Shown here: positions 51,539 to 60,343 of the stretch, one piece after another
How positions within the stretch are numbered: the stretch's first letter is position 1
How the letters are laid out: each line of letters opens with the position of its first letter
Source: Terriglobia bacterium
GTDB taxonomy: Bacteria; Acidobacteriota; Terriglobia; Bryobacterales; Bryobacteraceae
Assembly: GCA_021325235.1 (NCBI GenBank)
Contig: JAJPHN010000040.1
Coordinates: 1 to 64,000 of the forward strand
Length of the DNA: 64,000 nucleotides
Reading direction: 5' to 3'
Notes under the pieces: model-generated
What the model was told of the DNA's origin: nothing
The model's database searches: none
The model's input: the letters and a program-made list of their open reading frames with translations, nothing else
Made by a program: the position numbers and the translations under genes

Positions 51539-54229
51539 TTAGAGCCCGGTTTGTAGAAGCATGGCTCTGAACTCCGGTGTACGACGCAGAGACGCAAAAA
51601 ACGGATCGACCTTCATGTAGAGAATGGCTGCATCCTTTGCGTCCACTGCTTTCTTGAGGGTTTCGATTGCAGCCCCGTTTTGCTTAAGGCTTACGTACGC
51701 ATAAGCGAGGTCCAAGGGCTCAAGTGATCCAGATTTTTCCGCGTCGCGCAAAGCGCGCGTGTAGGTTTCCGCTTTCCGCTGTTCACCCAAATATCCATAT
51801 ATAAGGGCGTATAACGGTGTCGCAGCTCCAACCTCATTTGGGGAAAGCTGTCGTTCTTCAAGTTCATGGACAGCATCGGCTTCGCGCAACGCGCGCTCCA
51901 GGAGGGAACGGCGTTCGGTCCCGCTCGCAACCGCTCCCATGTATGCGTACGCATAGGCGAGATTCTGGTGTCCCCAGGCCACATTCTTGTGCTTCAAACC
52001 CTCTTCCAGAACGCGCACATCTTCCTCCGGCTTACCTGCATACAGCAAGTACTGCCCCAAACTGAACTTCGCCGAAACATCATACGGATCCAGATCCACC
52101 GCCAGCCGCGCTTCCTTTAACCCTTCTTCGAAGCGACCGAACTGAAGCAGAAATCCGCCGTACCAGCGATGCGCGCGCGCGATCCGCGGATTCATCGCAA
52201 TCGCCTTCAGGTAATCCTTCTCCGCACCCGCCCAGTCCCACGAAGCCTGTTTCACCGCCGCCAGCGACGTGTACGTCTGCGGATACTCCGGCCCGATCCG
52301 CACCCCGCGCTCGGCATGTTCCTTCGCCTTTTCAAGCAGCGGTACTCGCGGAGACGCGTTGAATTGCAGCAGACTCAGATACACGCCCGCCAGATCGGCC
52401 TCCGCCAGCGCGAAATTCGGGTCGGCCGCCAGCGCCTTCTCGTACTGCTTCACCGCCTCGCGATCGGACGCAATGCTGCGCTCTTCCCACAGCGCGCGCC
52501 CGCGCGTGTACGCCTCCATCGCCTCTTCGCTCTGTGTGGGCGGCGCGCCCTGCTCCGCGCTTCGTACCAGCGGCAGCTTGTGCAGCCACAACGCAATCGC
52601 CGCCGGACGTAAACTCCAGCCTTCCGTCTTCGGCATCAGCACGGCATCGCGCATCGCCGCCACCGCATTTGAAGCAATCTCGCTCTGCATCTTGAGCGAA
52701 TCCGATGCCGCCGTGTCGTAATGGTTCATCCAGAGAATGTGGCCGGTCGCATTCTCGGTCACCTTCACCGCCAGGCGCGTAATGTCGTTGTCCGATTCCA
52801 CATAGCCGTCGATACTGAATCGCTCTCGCGGATGAAACGACGCATTATGCGGCCGCGGCTCGTGATACGAGCTCACCGAGATGCCCGGAATATCGTAAAG
52901 CTGCCGCTCAACCTCCCAGGTCGTCCCCTTCGACCAGTAATCGTTGCTGGGCTTGCCGGTCAGGTTTTCGAAATCGTAGATCAGCACCGACGTCTTCACC
53001 GGACGCGTCCCGATATACGCTACCGCCACGCCGCTCACCATCGCCGCCGCCACCAGCACGGCCGCCACCTTGTGCAAACGCAGCGATTTTGCGAAACGAA
53101 GCCAGTTGGAGCGCACCCAGCGCGGGTTCATGCTGCGCTGCAGCCGGTAGAGGACCGGAAGCGGCCGCGTGTTCGAATCGACCATCTCCGGGTCGAGCGC
53201 GTCCATGATCTCCTGCGTCGAAGGAAAACGCTTTGCCGGGTCCGGATCAAGCGCGCGCCGGATCACGCGGCACCAGTTCGGCGGCAGCCCGGGCTTGCGC
53301 TCAGCCGGGTCTCTGGGTTCGTTCCACAATTTCTGGTAAAGAACCGCTTCCACCGTGTCGCCCGTGAAGGCGCCGCCGCCCGTCACCATCTCGTCGATGA
53401 TCAGGCCAAGCGCGTAGACGTCGGAAGCTATACTCGGCTTCTCGCCGCGCACCAGTTCCGGGGCCAGGTAGAACGGCGCACCGGCGGCAAAATCGCTGCG
53501 CGATTCGAACAAGTCGCCCGAAGCCTCGAACGATTTCGTCAGCCCGAAATCCATCACGATCGCCCGCGGTTCGCCGTCCGGCCCGCGCGTGATCATGATG
53601 TTCGAAGGCTTCAGATCACGGTGAATGATGCCGTTCTCATGCAGCGCAGCAATGGCGCTTGCAATCTGCCGGACAAAGCGCCAGGCTTCGTTCACCGGCA
53701 GCGGTCCGCGGCGGCGCAGATACTGCTGCAGCGTTTCGCCCGACATGAGCTGCATCGTCAGACACGGAACCAGTTGGCCCGCCGACGTATGGTGCTCCAC
53801 CAGTTCATAAACGCGGCAGAGATTGGGGTGGCCGAAGTCGCGCGTGACGCGGATCTCGCGGCGGAAGCGTTCCAGCGCTTCGGGATCGGCCGCGTATTCC
53901 GGACGCAGCGTTTTCAAAGCGAGCTTGACCGAGAGGCGTTCGTCGTAGGTCTCGTAGACCTCGCCCATTCCGCCCCGCGAGATCAGCCGCACAATGCGGA
54001 AGCGATCCGCCACCAGCTGCCCGGGCAGGAACACCTGCGGAAGCGGATTCGTTTCGTCGTCCAGGAATTCAGAGGCTTCTTCGTGCGCGCGCAGCAGTTC
54101 GGAGATCGTGTCGAGCAGCGCCGGGCGTTGATGGCACGCCGCTTCCAGAAATTTGGCGCGCTCCGCTCCGCTGAACTTCAGCGCGGCGTCGAAAATCCGC
54201 TTGATCTCTTCCCATTCCGCAGACTGCAT
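51539..54229 (-). CDS. Ser/Thr protein kinase with transmembrane span and TPR tail
   Basis: This protein has 896 residues from ATG 54229, chosen because GAAGGA lies seven bases upstream. A helical N-terminal segment of about 70 residues is followed by a Hanks-type kinase: glycine loop ISRGGMGEVYETYD, LALKTL, catalytic loop IIHRDLKPSNIM, MDFGLT and APFYLAPELVRG. A membrane span follows (VAAVLVAAAMVSGVAVAYI, about 385-403). A FlgO/TolB-like adenylate-cyclase-associated segment (TSVLIYDFENLTGK) and TPR repeats (ALAADPNFALAEADLAGVYL and similar) run to the end. It is probably a sensor kinase with an exported TPR part. It is 32 bases downstream of its sigma gene. Confidence 0.92.
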   Translation of the reverse strand: MQSAEWEEIKRIFDAALKFSGAERAKFLEAACHQRPALLDTISELLRAHEEASEFLDDETNPLPQVFLPGQLVADRFRIVRLISRGGMGEVYETYDERLSVKLALKTLRPEYAADPEALERFRREIRVTRDFGHPNLCRVYELVEHHTSAGQLVPCLTMQLMSGETLQQYLRRRGPLPVNEAWRFVRQIASAIAALHENGIIHRDLKPSNIMITRGPDGEPRAIVMDFGLTKSFEASGDLFESRSDFAAGAPFYLAPELVRGEKPSIASDVYALGLIIDEMVTGGGAFTGDTVEAVLYQKLWNEPRDPAERKPGLPPNWCRVIRRALDPDPAKRFPSTQEIMDALDPEMVDSNTRPLPVLYRLQRSMNPRWVRSNWLRFAKSLRLHKVAAVLVAAAMVSGVAVAYIGTRPVKTSVLIYDFENLTGKPSNDYWSKGTTWEVERQLYDIPGISVSSYHEPRPHNASFHPRERFSIDGYVESDNDITRLAVKVTENATGHILWMNHYDTAASDSLKMQSEIASNAVAAMRDAVLMPKTEGWSLRPAAIALWLHKLPLVRSAEQGAPPTQSEEAMEAYTRGRALWEERSIASDREAVKQYEKALAADPNFALAEADLAGVYLSLLQFNASPRVPLLEKAKEHAERGVRIGPEYPQTYTSLAAVKQASWDWAGAEKDYLKAIAMNPRIARAHRWYGGFLLQFGRFEEGLKEARLAVDLDPYDVSAKFSLGQYLLYAGKPEEDVRVLEEGLKHKNVAWGHQNLAYAYAYMGAVASGTERRSLLERALREADAVHELEERQLSPNEVGAATPLYALIYGYLGEQRKAETYTRALRDAEKSGSLEPLDLAYAYVSLKQNGAAIETLKKAVDAKDAAILYMKVDPFFASLRRTPEFRAMLLQTGL

Positions 54230-54261
54230 CTTGCGTCCTTCAGCCCGCGTCGGAACTTCAG

Positions 54262-54858
54262 TCAACATTCCGGCCCCCTCCGATGCAGGCGGTCTCCGTG
54301 AAGCTGCGCGTAGAGCCAGGCTCTTGCCAGCCGCCAGTCACGCTTTACCGTTCCCTCCGCTATTCCCAGTGCCTCCGCTACTTCGCCATTCGACATTCCG
54401 CCGAAATAACGCAATTCCACCACAGCCGCCATACGCGCATCTTGGCCGGCGAGCTTCTCGAGCTGATCGTTCAGCTCGGCAATCTGGCGTAACTGACAGG
54501 GCTGCGCCATTTTAGCCCCTCCCAGCCGTACTCTGCAACTGGCCGGAGTTTTGTCGGGATCAGGTGCTTTGGCGTATTCCACCAGAACCCGCCGCAGCGC
54601 AATCGCGGCTTCTGCCTGCAGATGGGCGCGGCTGGTTACAGGCTGGTGAGCACCACTATACAAATGGATAATGAGCTCGTCCAGAAGACCGGCAGCTTCG
54701 ACCGTCTGGTGCGGTGACTGCGTGCGCAGGCGTAGGCGCGCAATTTCCTGTAAATGCGCGATTTCGGCCTCATTCGCGTCGGGATGAATAAATTCCGGGG
54801 TGGAACCAGGTACCAAGCACAGCTCTCCGGCCCTGTTTCCGAGCACGGCTGTGCCCAC
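54262..54858 (-). CDS. ECF-like sigma factor (kinase-associated subfamily)
   Basis: 198 residues if started at GTG 54858. The core includes EIARLRLRTQSPHQTVEAAG and LLDELIIHLY, then AEAAIALRRVLVEYAK, and region 4 VVELRYFGGMSNGEVAEALG with WRLARAWLYAQL. This is the TIGR02999-type sigma subfamily that sits before Ser/Thr kinase genes in Acidobacteriota and Planctomycetes. The first 50 residues are less typical, so the true start may be internal. Its pair with the downstream kinase mirrors the broken pair at 11.9-13.3 kb. It is divergent from the MgtC gene with almost no gap. Confidence 0.85.
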   Translation of the reverse strand: MGTAVLGNRAGELCLVPGSTPEFIHPDANEAEIAHLQEIARLRLRTQSPHQTVEAAGLLDELIIHLYSGAHQPVTSRAHLQAEAAIALRRVLVEYAKAPDPDKTPASCRVRLGGAKMAQPCQLRQIAELNDQLEKLAGQDARMAAVVELRYFGGMSNGEVAEALGIAEGTVKRDWRLARAWLYAQLHGDRLHRRGPEC

Positions 54859-54866
54859 CCGCTACG

Positions 54867-55286
54867 ATGGCTTGCATGCAGGAGCTCTGGTACAACCTTC
54901 AGCACGTCGTCGTGGCTTACGTGCTCACGCTCTTGGTGGGCTGGGAAAGCGAGCGCGAAGACCGCACAGCCGGTATTCGCACCTTTCCGATCGTGGGAAT
55001 GGCCAGCTGCGGCTTTCTATTGCTGTTCGGAGCACAACCGCACAGCGACGATCAGTCCCGTCTGCTGCAGGGGTTGATTACGGGTATCGGCTTTATCGGC
55101 GGCGGCGCGATTCTGCGCGAAGGGGCCACGGTGCGCGGCACGGCTACCGCGGCCAGTGTTTGGAATGCCGGCGTGATCGGGGCGGCGGTGGCGATGAATC
55201 ACTACGGAACGGCCGTTGCGCTCGCCGTCCTGAACCTGATCACCCTCCGCGCCCTGCTGCCCCTCAAACGACGGCTCGATCAGTAG
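54867..55286 (+). CDS. MgtC/SapB-family membrane protein
   Basis: This 139-residue protein has four hydrophobic spans and the family core: LTLLVGWESEREDRTAGIRT, FPIVGMASCGFLLL, GLITGIGFIGGGAILREGAT and VRGTATAASVWNAGVIGAAV. These are the conserved membrane signature of MgtC/SapB proteins, linked with Mg2+ limitation and ATP synthase control in some bacteria. The C-terminal ACT-like domain of full-length MgtC is absent, so it is the short SapB-like form. ATG 54876 is an alternative start. Confidence 0.92.
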   Translation: MACMQELWYNLQHVVVAYVLTLLVGWESEREDRTAGIRTFPIVGMASCGFLLLFGAQPHSDDQSRLLQGLITGIGFIGGGAILREGATVRGTATAASVWNAGVIGAAVAMNHYGTAVALAVLNLITLRALLPLKRRLDQ

Positions 55287-55294
55287 CGGGACTG

Positions 55295-55519
55295 TTACGC
55301 CTCGTCGTCGTCAAGTTCTTCGTCGTCGAGGTCCTCATCATCGAGTTCGTCATCGTCCAGATCCTCTTCGTCCAGATCGTCGTCGTCGAGATCGTCCTCG
55401 TCTTCATCCAGATCCTCTTCTTCATCGCTCTCGTCCAGCTCGTTCAAGCCCGTATCTTCGAGCTCGTCGAGATCCTCCAGCTCATCGTCCAAAGGCGACA
55501 GAAAAATCGCGTTGCTCAT
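55295..55519 (-). CDS. small highly acidic Asp/Glu-repeat protein
   Basis: 74 residues from ATG 55519. After MSNAIFLSPLDDELEDLDEL the rest is almost only Asp, Glu and Leu in an irregular DDELDDEDLDDEE-type repeat to the last residue. The DNA is a run of imperfect short repeats. Such proteins bind divalent cations or basic partners in some systems, but no family is recognised. It follows the PLP enzyme gene on the same strand by 35 bases and is convergent with the MgtC-like gene. A TTG 18 bases upstream is an alternative start. Confidence 0.65.
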   Translation of the reverse strand: MSNAIFLSPLDDELEDLDELEDTGLNELDESDEEEDLDEDEDDLDDDDLDEEDLDDDELDDEDLDDEELDDDEA

Positions 55520-55554
55520 AGACCCGTAGGATGCCAAATCCGAATGAAAGAGTT

Positions 55555-56706
55555 CTACTTTTTCGCTGCGGAGAATTGCAGAGGAGCCTCCCGGCCGCGC
55601 GCCGTAACCGGCTCGATGGACCGGATCCGGCCGCCCTCCACCAACAGCGCGGCATTGAAATTATTCACCGTTGGACAGACGTGCCGCGGGACCAGGTACA
55701 GTGTTTCGCCCAGCGCCGGCAGATTGGCTTCGTTTTTACACTTGAGCGGCAGGTGCTCCTCACTCGGCTTGAGCGCTTCGAGATCCGGATATCCCAGCAC
55801 CACGCAATTCGGCACGCCGCTGTCGACCGAAACGGCTTTGTGGCCGGCATCGCAGGTGACGATCCCGGTGGCCGGGTGGCTCACGACCCGGCTGACGACG
55901 AGAACGGCCGGCTGATAGCCGTAATCCGGAAGTTGTTTCAGGCTGGAAGAATCATTGTAGACGACCGTGCCGGGCGAGACCTGGTGCCGGAACGGACCGT
56001 TCCAGAGCGGCTCGAACGAAATGGCGCAGGGGAGGGCGGGCGTACCGGCACTGACGATTTCGTGCACGTCGACGCCGGCATTTTGTAAAAACGAAGCCAA
56101 TTCGACCAGCTCCCGGTAGCGGGCGTGCGCTTTCCGGGTTCGTTCCGTAATTTCGGGATCGGTCGAGTGGCCGTCGTAGAAGTGAAGACCGCGGAAAATG
56201 AGGCCATTGGCTTTGATTTTTCGGGCGAGCGCGGCGATGACTTCGTTTCGTAATACAGGGATGCCGGTCCGGTCCATCCCCGGATTCACATCGATGAAGA
56301 GGTCGACGCGGCTGCCAGTCCATTCCGGCAGCTGCTCTTCGGACTCGACCAGCGCCGAGACGCGCACGTCCGGAAATTCGTCGGCGATTTCGGCGATCCG
56401 GCGGGCGTTGCGGCCCATGTGCGGATAGGAAACCAGCACGTCGCGGAAGCCAGCTTCGCAGGCCGTAAGCAGCTCGAGCGTGGTGGCGCATTTCGCCGTC
56501 TCTACGCCTGCCTCGACGAGCAGCTTCATGGTCGCGAGGAGCTTGGCGGTTTTCACATGCGGACGCCAGCGGGCCGGATCGCCTCCGAGCGCGCGGATGG
56601 TCGCCTGGACGTTCTGACGCACCAGTTCGGGGTAGATGACAAGCGCGGGAGTCAGCAGCTCGTCCGTCTCAAAACGGTGGTCGTCCGCGCTAGAGTAGTG
56701 GTACAC
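55555..56706 (-). CDS. PLP enzyme of the DSD1/alanine racemase-like family
   Basis: 383 residues from GTG 56706. The alanine racemase-type barrel has the PLP-lysine motif WRPHVKTAKLLATMKLL, then AKCATTLELLTACEAG, LFIDVNPGMDRTGIP, LHFYDGHS, VSAGTPALP and the C-terminal TCDAGHKAVSVDSG with HVCPTVNNFN. This matches D-threonine aldolase / D-serine dehydratase-like (DSD1) enzymes, which act on D-hydroxy-amino acids. The Cys-Pro and His in HVCPT are metal-site residues in DSD1-type enzymes. A longer frame upstream overlaps the divergent gene and was not used. Confidence 0.88.
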   Translation of the reverse strand: MYHYSSADDHRFETDELLTPALVIYPELVRQNVQATIRALGGDPARWRPHVKTAKLLATMKLLVEAGVETAKCATTLELLTACEAGFRDVLVSYPHMGRNARRIAEIADEFPDVRVSALVESEEQLPEWTGSRVDLFIDVNPGMDRTGIPVLRNEVIAALARKIKANGLIFRGLHFYDGHSTDPEITERTRKAHARYRELVELASFLQNAGVDVHEIVSAGTPALPCAISFEPLWNGPFRHQVSPGTVVYNDSSSLKQLPDYGYQPAVLVVSRVVSHPATGIVTCDAGHKAVSVDSGVPNCVVLGYPDLEALKPSEEHLPLKCKNEANLPALGETLYLVPRHVCPTVNNFNAALLVEGGRIRSIEPVTARGREAPLQFSAAKK

Positions 56707-56727
56707 AGCCGGGAGTGTAACACCGCT

Positions 56728-57894
56728 TTGGATTTTTTCAAGGGCGCCAGCAGTCAGGCCGATATCGCTCGCGCGATCGTCCACAGCCGCCGTGAATTTC
56801 TGCGAACGGCGACTCGTGCAACGCTCGGGGCGGCTCTTTTCAGCTGCAGTGCTCCGCCGCTGCTCAGAGCGGCAGCGCGTACTCCGAAGGCGGTGGTGGT
56901 CACGTTCGGCGGCGGCTCGCGCGATGACGAAACGTTTTCCGAAGACGGCCAGCAGAACATCCCGCATCTTCTAAGCGAGCTGATTCCGCAATCGACGTTT
57001 TTTGCACGCGTAGTGAATCGCGGCATTCTCGGGCACTATGTTGCGACGGCGAGTCTCGCGACTGGTGTTTACGAGACGTTTAACAATTTTGCCGCAGTGC
57101 CGCCCGATTTCCCGACCGTTTTTGAATATTTTCGCCAGGATCTGAACCGGCCCGTGACGGACGCCTGGGTGGTAGCGCCGAGCAACGGCTTCAATCGCAT
57201 TGGCGAAAGCGGGCATCGCGGCTATGGCGAGGGGAAAGGCGCGGGCGTGATTCTGCCCAAGCGTCTGCTCAATGCTGCACTCAATGGAAACAATGCGAAC
57301 TATGATCATCTGCTGCGCGATAACTACGAATCGCCGCTGGCATTGCCGGCGGAAGGCGGAAACGATATCAACCTGCACGAGCTGGCCGAGACGCTGAAGC
57401 TTTCGGTGGACGATTTCAAAACGCACGCGCTCAGTCTGGCAAGTCCGGATGAACTTTCCGTCTTCATCGCCAAGCAGCTGATGCGGACGCTGGCGCCGAG
57501 TCTGCTCTGGATCACGCTGCACGATATCGATGTGGCGCACTCGGGCGCTTACTCGCTGTATGTGGAGGGGATCCAGCGCTCGGACCGGCTCTGCGCGGAG
57601 ATCTGGCGTGCGATTCAAAGCAATCCGGAATATGCTGGCAAGACGACACTGTTTATCCTTCCCGATTTTGGGCGCGATTCGGATCTGAGCCCGGGCGGCA
57701 ACGGATTTCAGCATCATCGGACGGGCGATGCGGTATCGCGCACAACGTGGATGATGGTGCTCGGGCCGGGCGTGCGCGAGAACGTAATTGTGGACCGCGC
57801 GGTAGGATCGATCGATCTGGTGCCGACGCTCGGAGCTCGGCTTGGATTCAACGCGCGCTTTTCGAAAGGCTCTGTGCTGAGCGAAGTAGCCTGA
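56728..57894 (+). CDS. Tat-exported alkaline-phosphatase-superfamily-like protein
   Basis: About 388 residues, with TTG 56728 as the likely start because the longer frame runs opposite the PLP gene. The N-terminal SRREFLRTATRATLGAALF is a twin-arginine signal. The mature part has VVVTFGGGSRDDE, HDIDVAHSGAYSLYVEGIQR and LPDFGRDSDLSPGGNGFQHH, and near the end GSIDLVPTLGARLG. These resemble the metal-site and core segments of the alkaline phosphatase/sulfatase superfamily. The usual nucleophile Ser/Thr/Cys motif is not clear, so activity is uncertain. It is followed after two bases by an unknown gene, suggesting a pair. Confidence 0.68.
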   Translation: MDFFKGASSQADIARAIVHSRREFLRTATRATLGAALFSCSAPPLLRAAARTPKAVVVTFGGGSRDDETFSEDGQQNIPHLLSELIPQSTFFARVVNRGILGHYVATASLATGVYETFNNFAAVPPDFPTVFEYFRQDLNRPVTDAWVVAPSNGFNRIGESGHRGYGEGKGAGVILPKRLLNAALNGNNANYDHLLRDNYESPLALPAEGGNDINLHELAETLKLSVDDFKTHALSLASPDELSVFIAKQLMRTLAPSLLWITLHDIDVAHSGAYSLYVEGIQRSDRLCAEIWRAIQSNPEYAGKTTLFILPDFGRDSDLSPGGNGFQHHRTGDAVSRTTWMMVLGPGVRENVIVDRAVGSIDLVPTLGARLGFNARFSKGSVLSEVA

Positions 57895-57896
57895 GT

Positions 57897-59090
57897 ATGC
57901 AGCGGGAGTGGAAAGCGGAGCAGTTTGCGGGCTGGCAGCCGGTGGCACGGCAAACAGCAGTCGAGCATCTGGCATTGCTCAATTCGCTGCCGCCAGCGTT
58001 TGCGCCGTTTCTGCTCAAAGAGATCTACTCGTTCGATTGGAAATTTCCAGCCGAGCGCGACGACATGCTGGCGCAGTTGCGATATCTCGGAGCGCTGACG
58101 CCGGAAGAACGCGAGCGCGAGATGGCCCCGTTTGCGGCGCTCAAACTTACGCCGGAATTGCTGGCGTTCGATGCGGTGAATAAGCCGGGTGAATTTCTGG
58201 AGAAACTGTCGGCGAATCTCTGGGCCACCGGTCAGATGGATAGTTTCCGCAAAGCGTCGGAAGAGTATATGGCGCATTTCCGGAAAACGCATCCGGAGCC
58301 CGCGCCCGCTACGCCGCGACTTGCGATTGTGCTGATGGGCGAAGGCGTGAGTTCGACGGACTATCCGCTGTTTCGCAAGCTGCGACGGCAGGGAACGCTG
58401 TTTCGAAACGTGCAGCACGGGAACGGATACAAGGATATTTCAGACTTGCTCGAGCGGCGCGCGGCGTCACACCCGGACGGCTATGCGCACTGGTGGATCG
58501 ACGGCGGAACTGCTGCCGCGGCCGAAAAGATTACGCCGGTGTCGTACCAGGCCCTTTCGCCTATGCGGCTGGCGCTCGCGACGAAAATCCGGCAGGCGTT
58601 CGAGGCGCGCATGTCACCCGAGACGCTGCGCACCATACTGGCCGAAACGACACCGGAAACGCTGGGACTGCACGCGAGCGGTGATGTGCTGCTCGACCGT
58701 TTCACCCTGAGCCTGTTTACCGAAGGCTCAGGAACACAGATTTACAGTACGACGTTTGTGCAATGGGCAGCGCGCGAGGTATTGCGGCGCGCGAAGCCGC
58801 TGACGCTGGTAGCGCGTTACACGCCGCGGGTGCGCGAATCGTCAATGCGGGAACTCTTGAGCGGCACTCCGATGGGCACGGATGCGGCCGGTTCGCTGAT
58901 CGATGCGGACATGGGCGCGTGGTACACCTGGATCGGGCTGCAGCGGCTGACGGGTGCAGATCAATCCAATTTTCTGGCGTGGTTTGAAGGACACGCGCAA
59001 GCAGTTGCGGTGGGCCCGGCGTTTGCGCGTGCAAAAGAAGAGGCGAGCGCCGTGACGCTCGCCGATCTCCTGACCAAAATGGCTGGGTGA
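57897..59090 (+). CDS. unknown protein paired with the phosphatase-like gene
   Basis: This 397-residue protein starts MQREWKAEQFAGWQPVARQT. There is no signal peptide or membrane span. Segments include EIYSFDWKFPAERDDMLAQL, RLAIVLMGEGVSSTDYPLF, HWWIDGG, LLDRFTLSLFTEGSGTQIYS, TTFVQWAAREVLRRA and DADMGAWYTWIGLQRL. No family is recognised. A mixed alpha/beta protein is likely. It starts two bases after the stop of the phosphatase-like gene, so the two are in one operon and probably work together. Confidence 0.75.
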   Translation: MQREWKAEQFAGWQPVARQTAVEHLALLNSLPPAFAPFLLKEIYSFDWKFPAERDDMLAQLRYLGALTPEEREREMAPFAALKLTPELLAFDAVNKPGEFLEKLSANLWATGQMDSFRKASEEYMAHFRKTHPEPAPATPRLAIVLMGEGVSSTDYPLFRKLRRQGTLFRNVQHGNGYKDISDLLERRAASHPDGYAHWWIDGGTAAAAEKITPVSYQALSPMRLALATKIRQAFEARMSPETLRTILAETTPETLGLHASGDVLLDRFTLSLFTEGSGTQIYSTTFVQWAAREVLRRAKPLTLVARYTPRVRESSMRELLSGTPMGTDAAGSLIDADMGAWYTWIGLQRLTGADQSNFLAWFEGHAQAVAVGPAFARAKEEASAVTLADLLTKMAG

Positions 59091-59092
59091 GT

Positions 59093-59692
59093 TTACTTGG
59101 CGTGCACGATGGGCAGTGCGACCAGGTGCTCGCTGAGAAACCAGGTCTGCGCCTCGTTGGTGCGGATCACGTCGCTCACCAGCAGATCGTTGGTACCGTC
59201 GTCGCCCGCTTCATCGGCTGCTTTGGCAAACTCATGCGCTTCTTTGAGAATAAGCTCGTGAGCTTCGAGCAGGCGAGATAACTGCACCGGGACCTCTTCG
59301 CGCCCGATGGGAGGACGCTCGACGCGCGTCTGTTCGGAGACATCCTGCGGCATCGCGATGGCAACCCCGCCCAGCGCCTGGATGCGTTCGGCGATGGTGT
59401 CGACCAGCTCGTCCTGCTTTTCGTAGTGCTCATCGAACAGCAAGTGGAGCTGGTAAAAAGTGGGGCCGGAGAGCTGCCAGTGATGCTTCTTATACATCTC
59501 GCGCAGCATGATGGTGTCGGCGAGCACCTGATTCAGATTGCGGGTACTATCGAGCCGTACGTTTTCTTCGAGGCCGGCCGGAATGTTAACGACCGTGCCG
59601 TAATCCTGAACAATTTTGCCGCGCTGGCCCAGGATCGGCGCGGCAGGTTTCACACCGCTATTCTCGTGAACTTCTGTTTTGGTCTTGGACAT
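59093..59692 (-). CDS. dps: Dps-like ferritin
   Basis: 199 residues from ATG 59692. The helix pattern MYKKHHWQLSGPTFYQLHLLFDEHYEKQDE is the Dps ferroxidase signature with His, Asp and Glu ligands shared between subunits. ERIQALGGVAIAMP and EAHEFAKAADEAGDDGTND follow. The N-terminal 40 residues are extended and basic to neutral. Dps proteins store iron, detoxify peroxide and, in some species, coat DNA. It lies next to frr but faces its own way downstream of it (same strand, 39 bases after frr's upstream neighbour region). Confidence 0.85.
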   Translation of the reverse strand: MSKTKTEVHENSGVKPAAPILGQRGKIVQDYGTVVNIPAGLEENVRLDSTRNLNQVLADTIMLREMYKKHHWQLSGPTFYQLHLLFDEHYEKQDELVDTIAERIQALGGVAIAMPQDVSEQTRVERPPIGREEVPVQLSRLLEAHELILKEAHEFAKAADEAGDDGTNDLLVSDVIRTNEAQTWFLSEHLVALPIVHAK

Positions 59693-59731
59693 GACGTCTG
59701 TTAGACGCTGATCCGCGACCGCAAAGCGCAA

Positions 59732-60331
59732 TTATTTCAGCTCGAGAATTTCCTTTTCTTTCGCCTTGGCGGCGGTATCGATTTTGGCGATCTCGGCGTC
59801 GGTGAGCTTCTGAATGCTTTCGAGAGCCTGGCGCTGCTCATCTTCGCTGATCGTTTTGTCTTTGAGCAGCTTCTTCAGATCTTCGTTGGCATCGCGGCGA
59901 ATGTTGCGCATGCTCACGCGGCGCTCTTCGGCGATGTGACTCAATTTCTTGGCGAGTTCGCGGCGGCGTTCCTCGGTGAGCGGCGGGATTGGAATGCGAA
60001 TAAGCTTACCGTCGTTCGATGGATTGAGCCCAAGATCGGCGTTGCGGATGGCTTTCTCGATAGGCCCGATGGTGGAAGCGTCCCAGGGCTGGACGGTGAT
60101 CATGGCGGGCTCGGGAACGTGCAATTGCGCTACCTGATTGAGCGGAACGGGCGAGCCATAATAATCGACGCGCACGCTGTCGAGCAGGCTGATGGAAGCG
60201 CGCCCGGTGCGAACGTGGCTCATTTCGTGCTGCAGATCGACAAGCACTTTTTCCATACGAGCGCGGGCGTTCGATTCCACCTCTTTGACGTTCTTGAACG
60301 TACTCGTTGGAGCGGTTGGTTCTGGTTTCAT
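59732..60331 (-). CDS. frr: ribosome recycling factor
   Basis: This 199-residue protein has the RRF core KVLVDLQHEMSHVRTGRASI, SPVPLNQVAQLHVPEP, PWDASTIGPIEKAI, SNDGKLIRIPIPPLTEERRR and the C-terminal long helices. It splits the post-termination ribosome with EF-G. It is about 14 residues longer than typical at the N-terminus (MKPEPTAPTSTFKNV), so an internal start is possible. It is the last gene of the rplM-rpsI-rpsB-tsf-pyrH-frr cluster. Confidence 0.96.
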   Translation of the reverse strand: MKPEPTAPTSTFKNVKEVESNARARMEKVLVDLQHEMSHVRTGRASISLLDSVRVDYYGSPVPLNQVAQLHVPEPAMITVQPWDASTIGPIEKAIRNADLGLNPSNDGKLIRIPIPPLTEERRRELAKKLSHIAEERRVSMRNIRRDANEDLKKLLKDKTISEDEQRQALESIQKLTDAEIAKIDTAAKAKEKEILELK

Positions 60332-60343
60332 AGAGATTTCCTG

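Noticed and set aside
52721-54301. A 526-codon open frame on the plus strand
   Set aside because: Antisense to the kinase domain with full catalytic motifs.
55295-55519. A plus-strand hydrophobic repeat protein from the same DNA
   Set aside because: It is the reverse of the acidic frame. The long plus frame also overlaps the MgtC gene in another frame and has no start signal.
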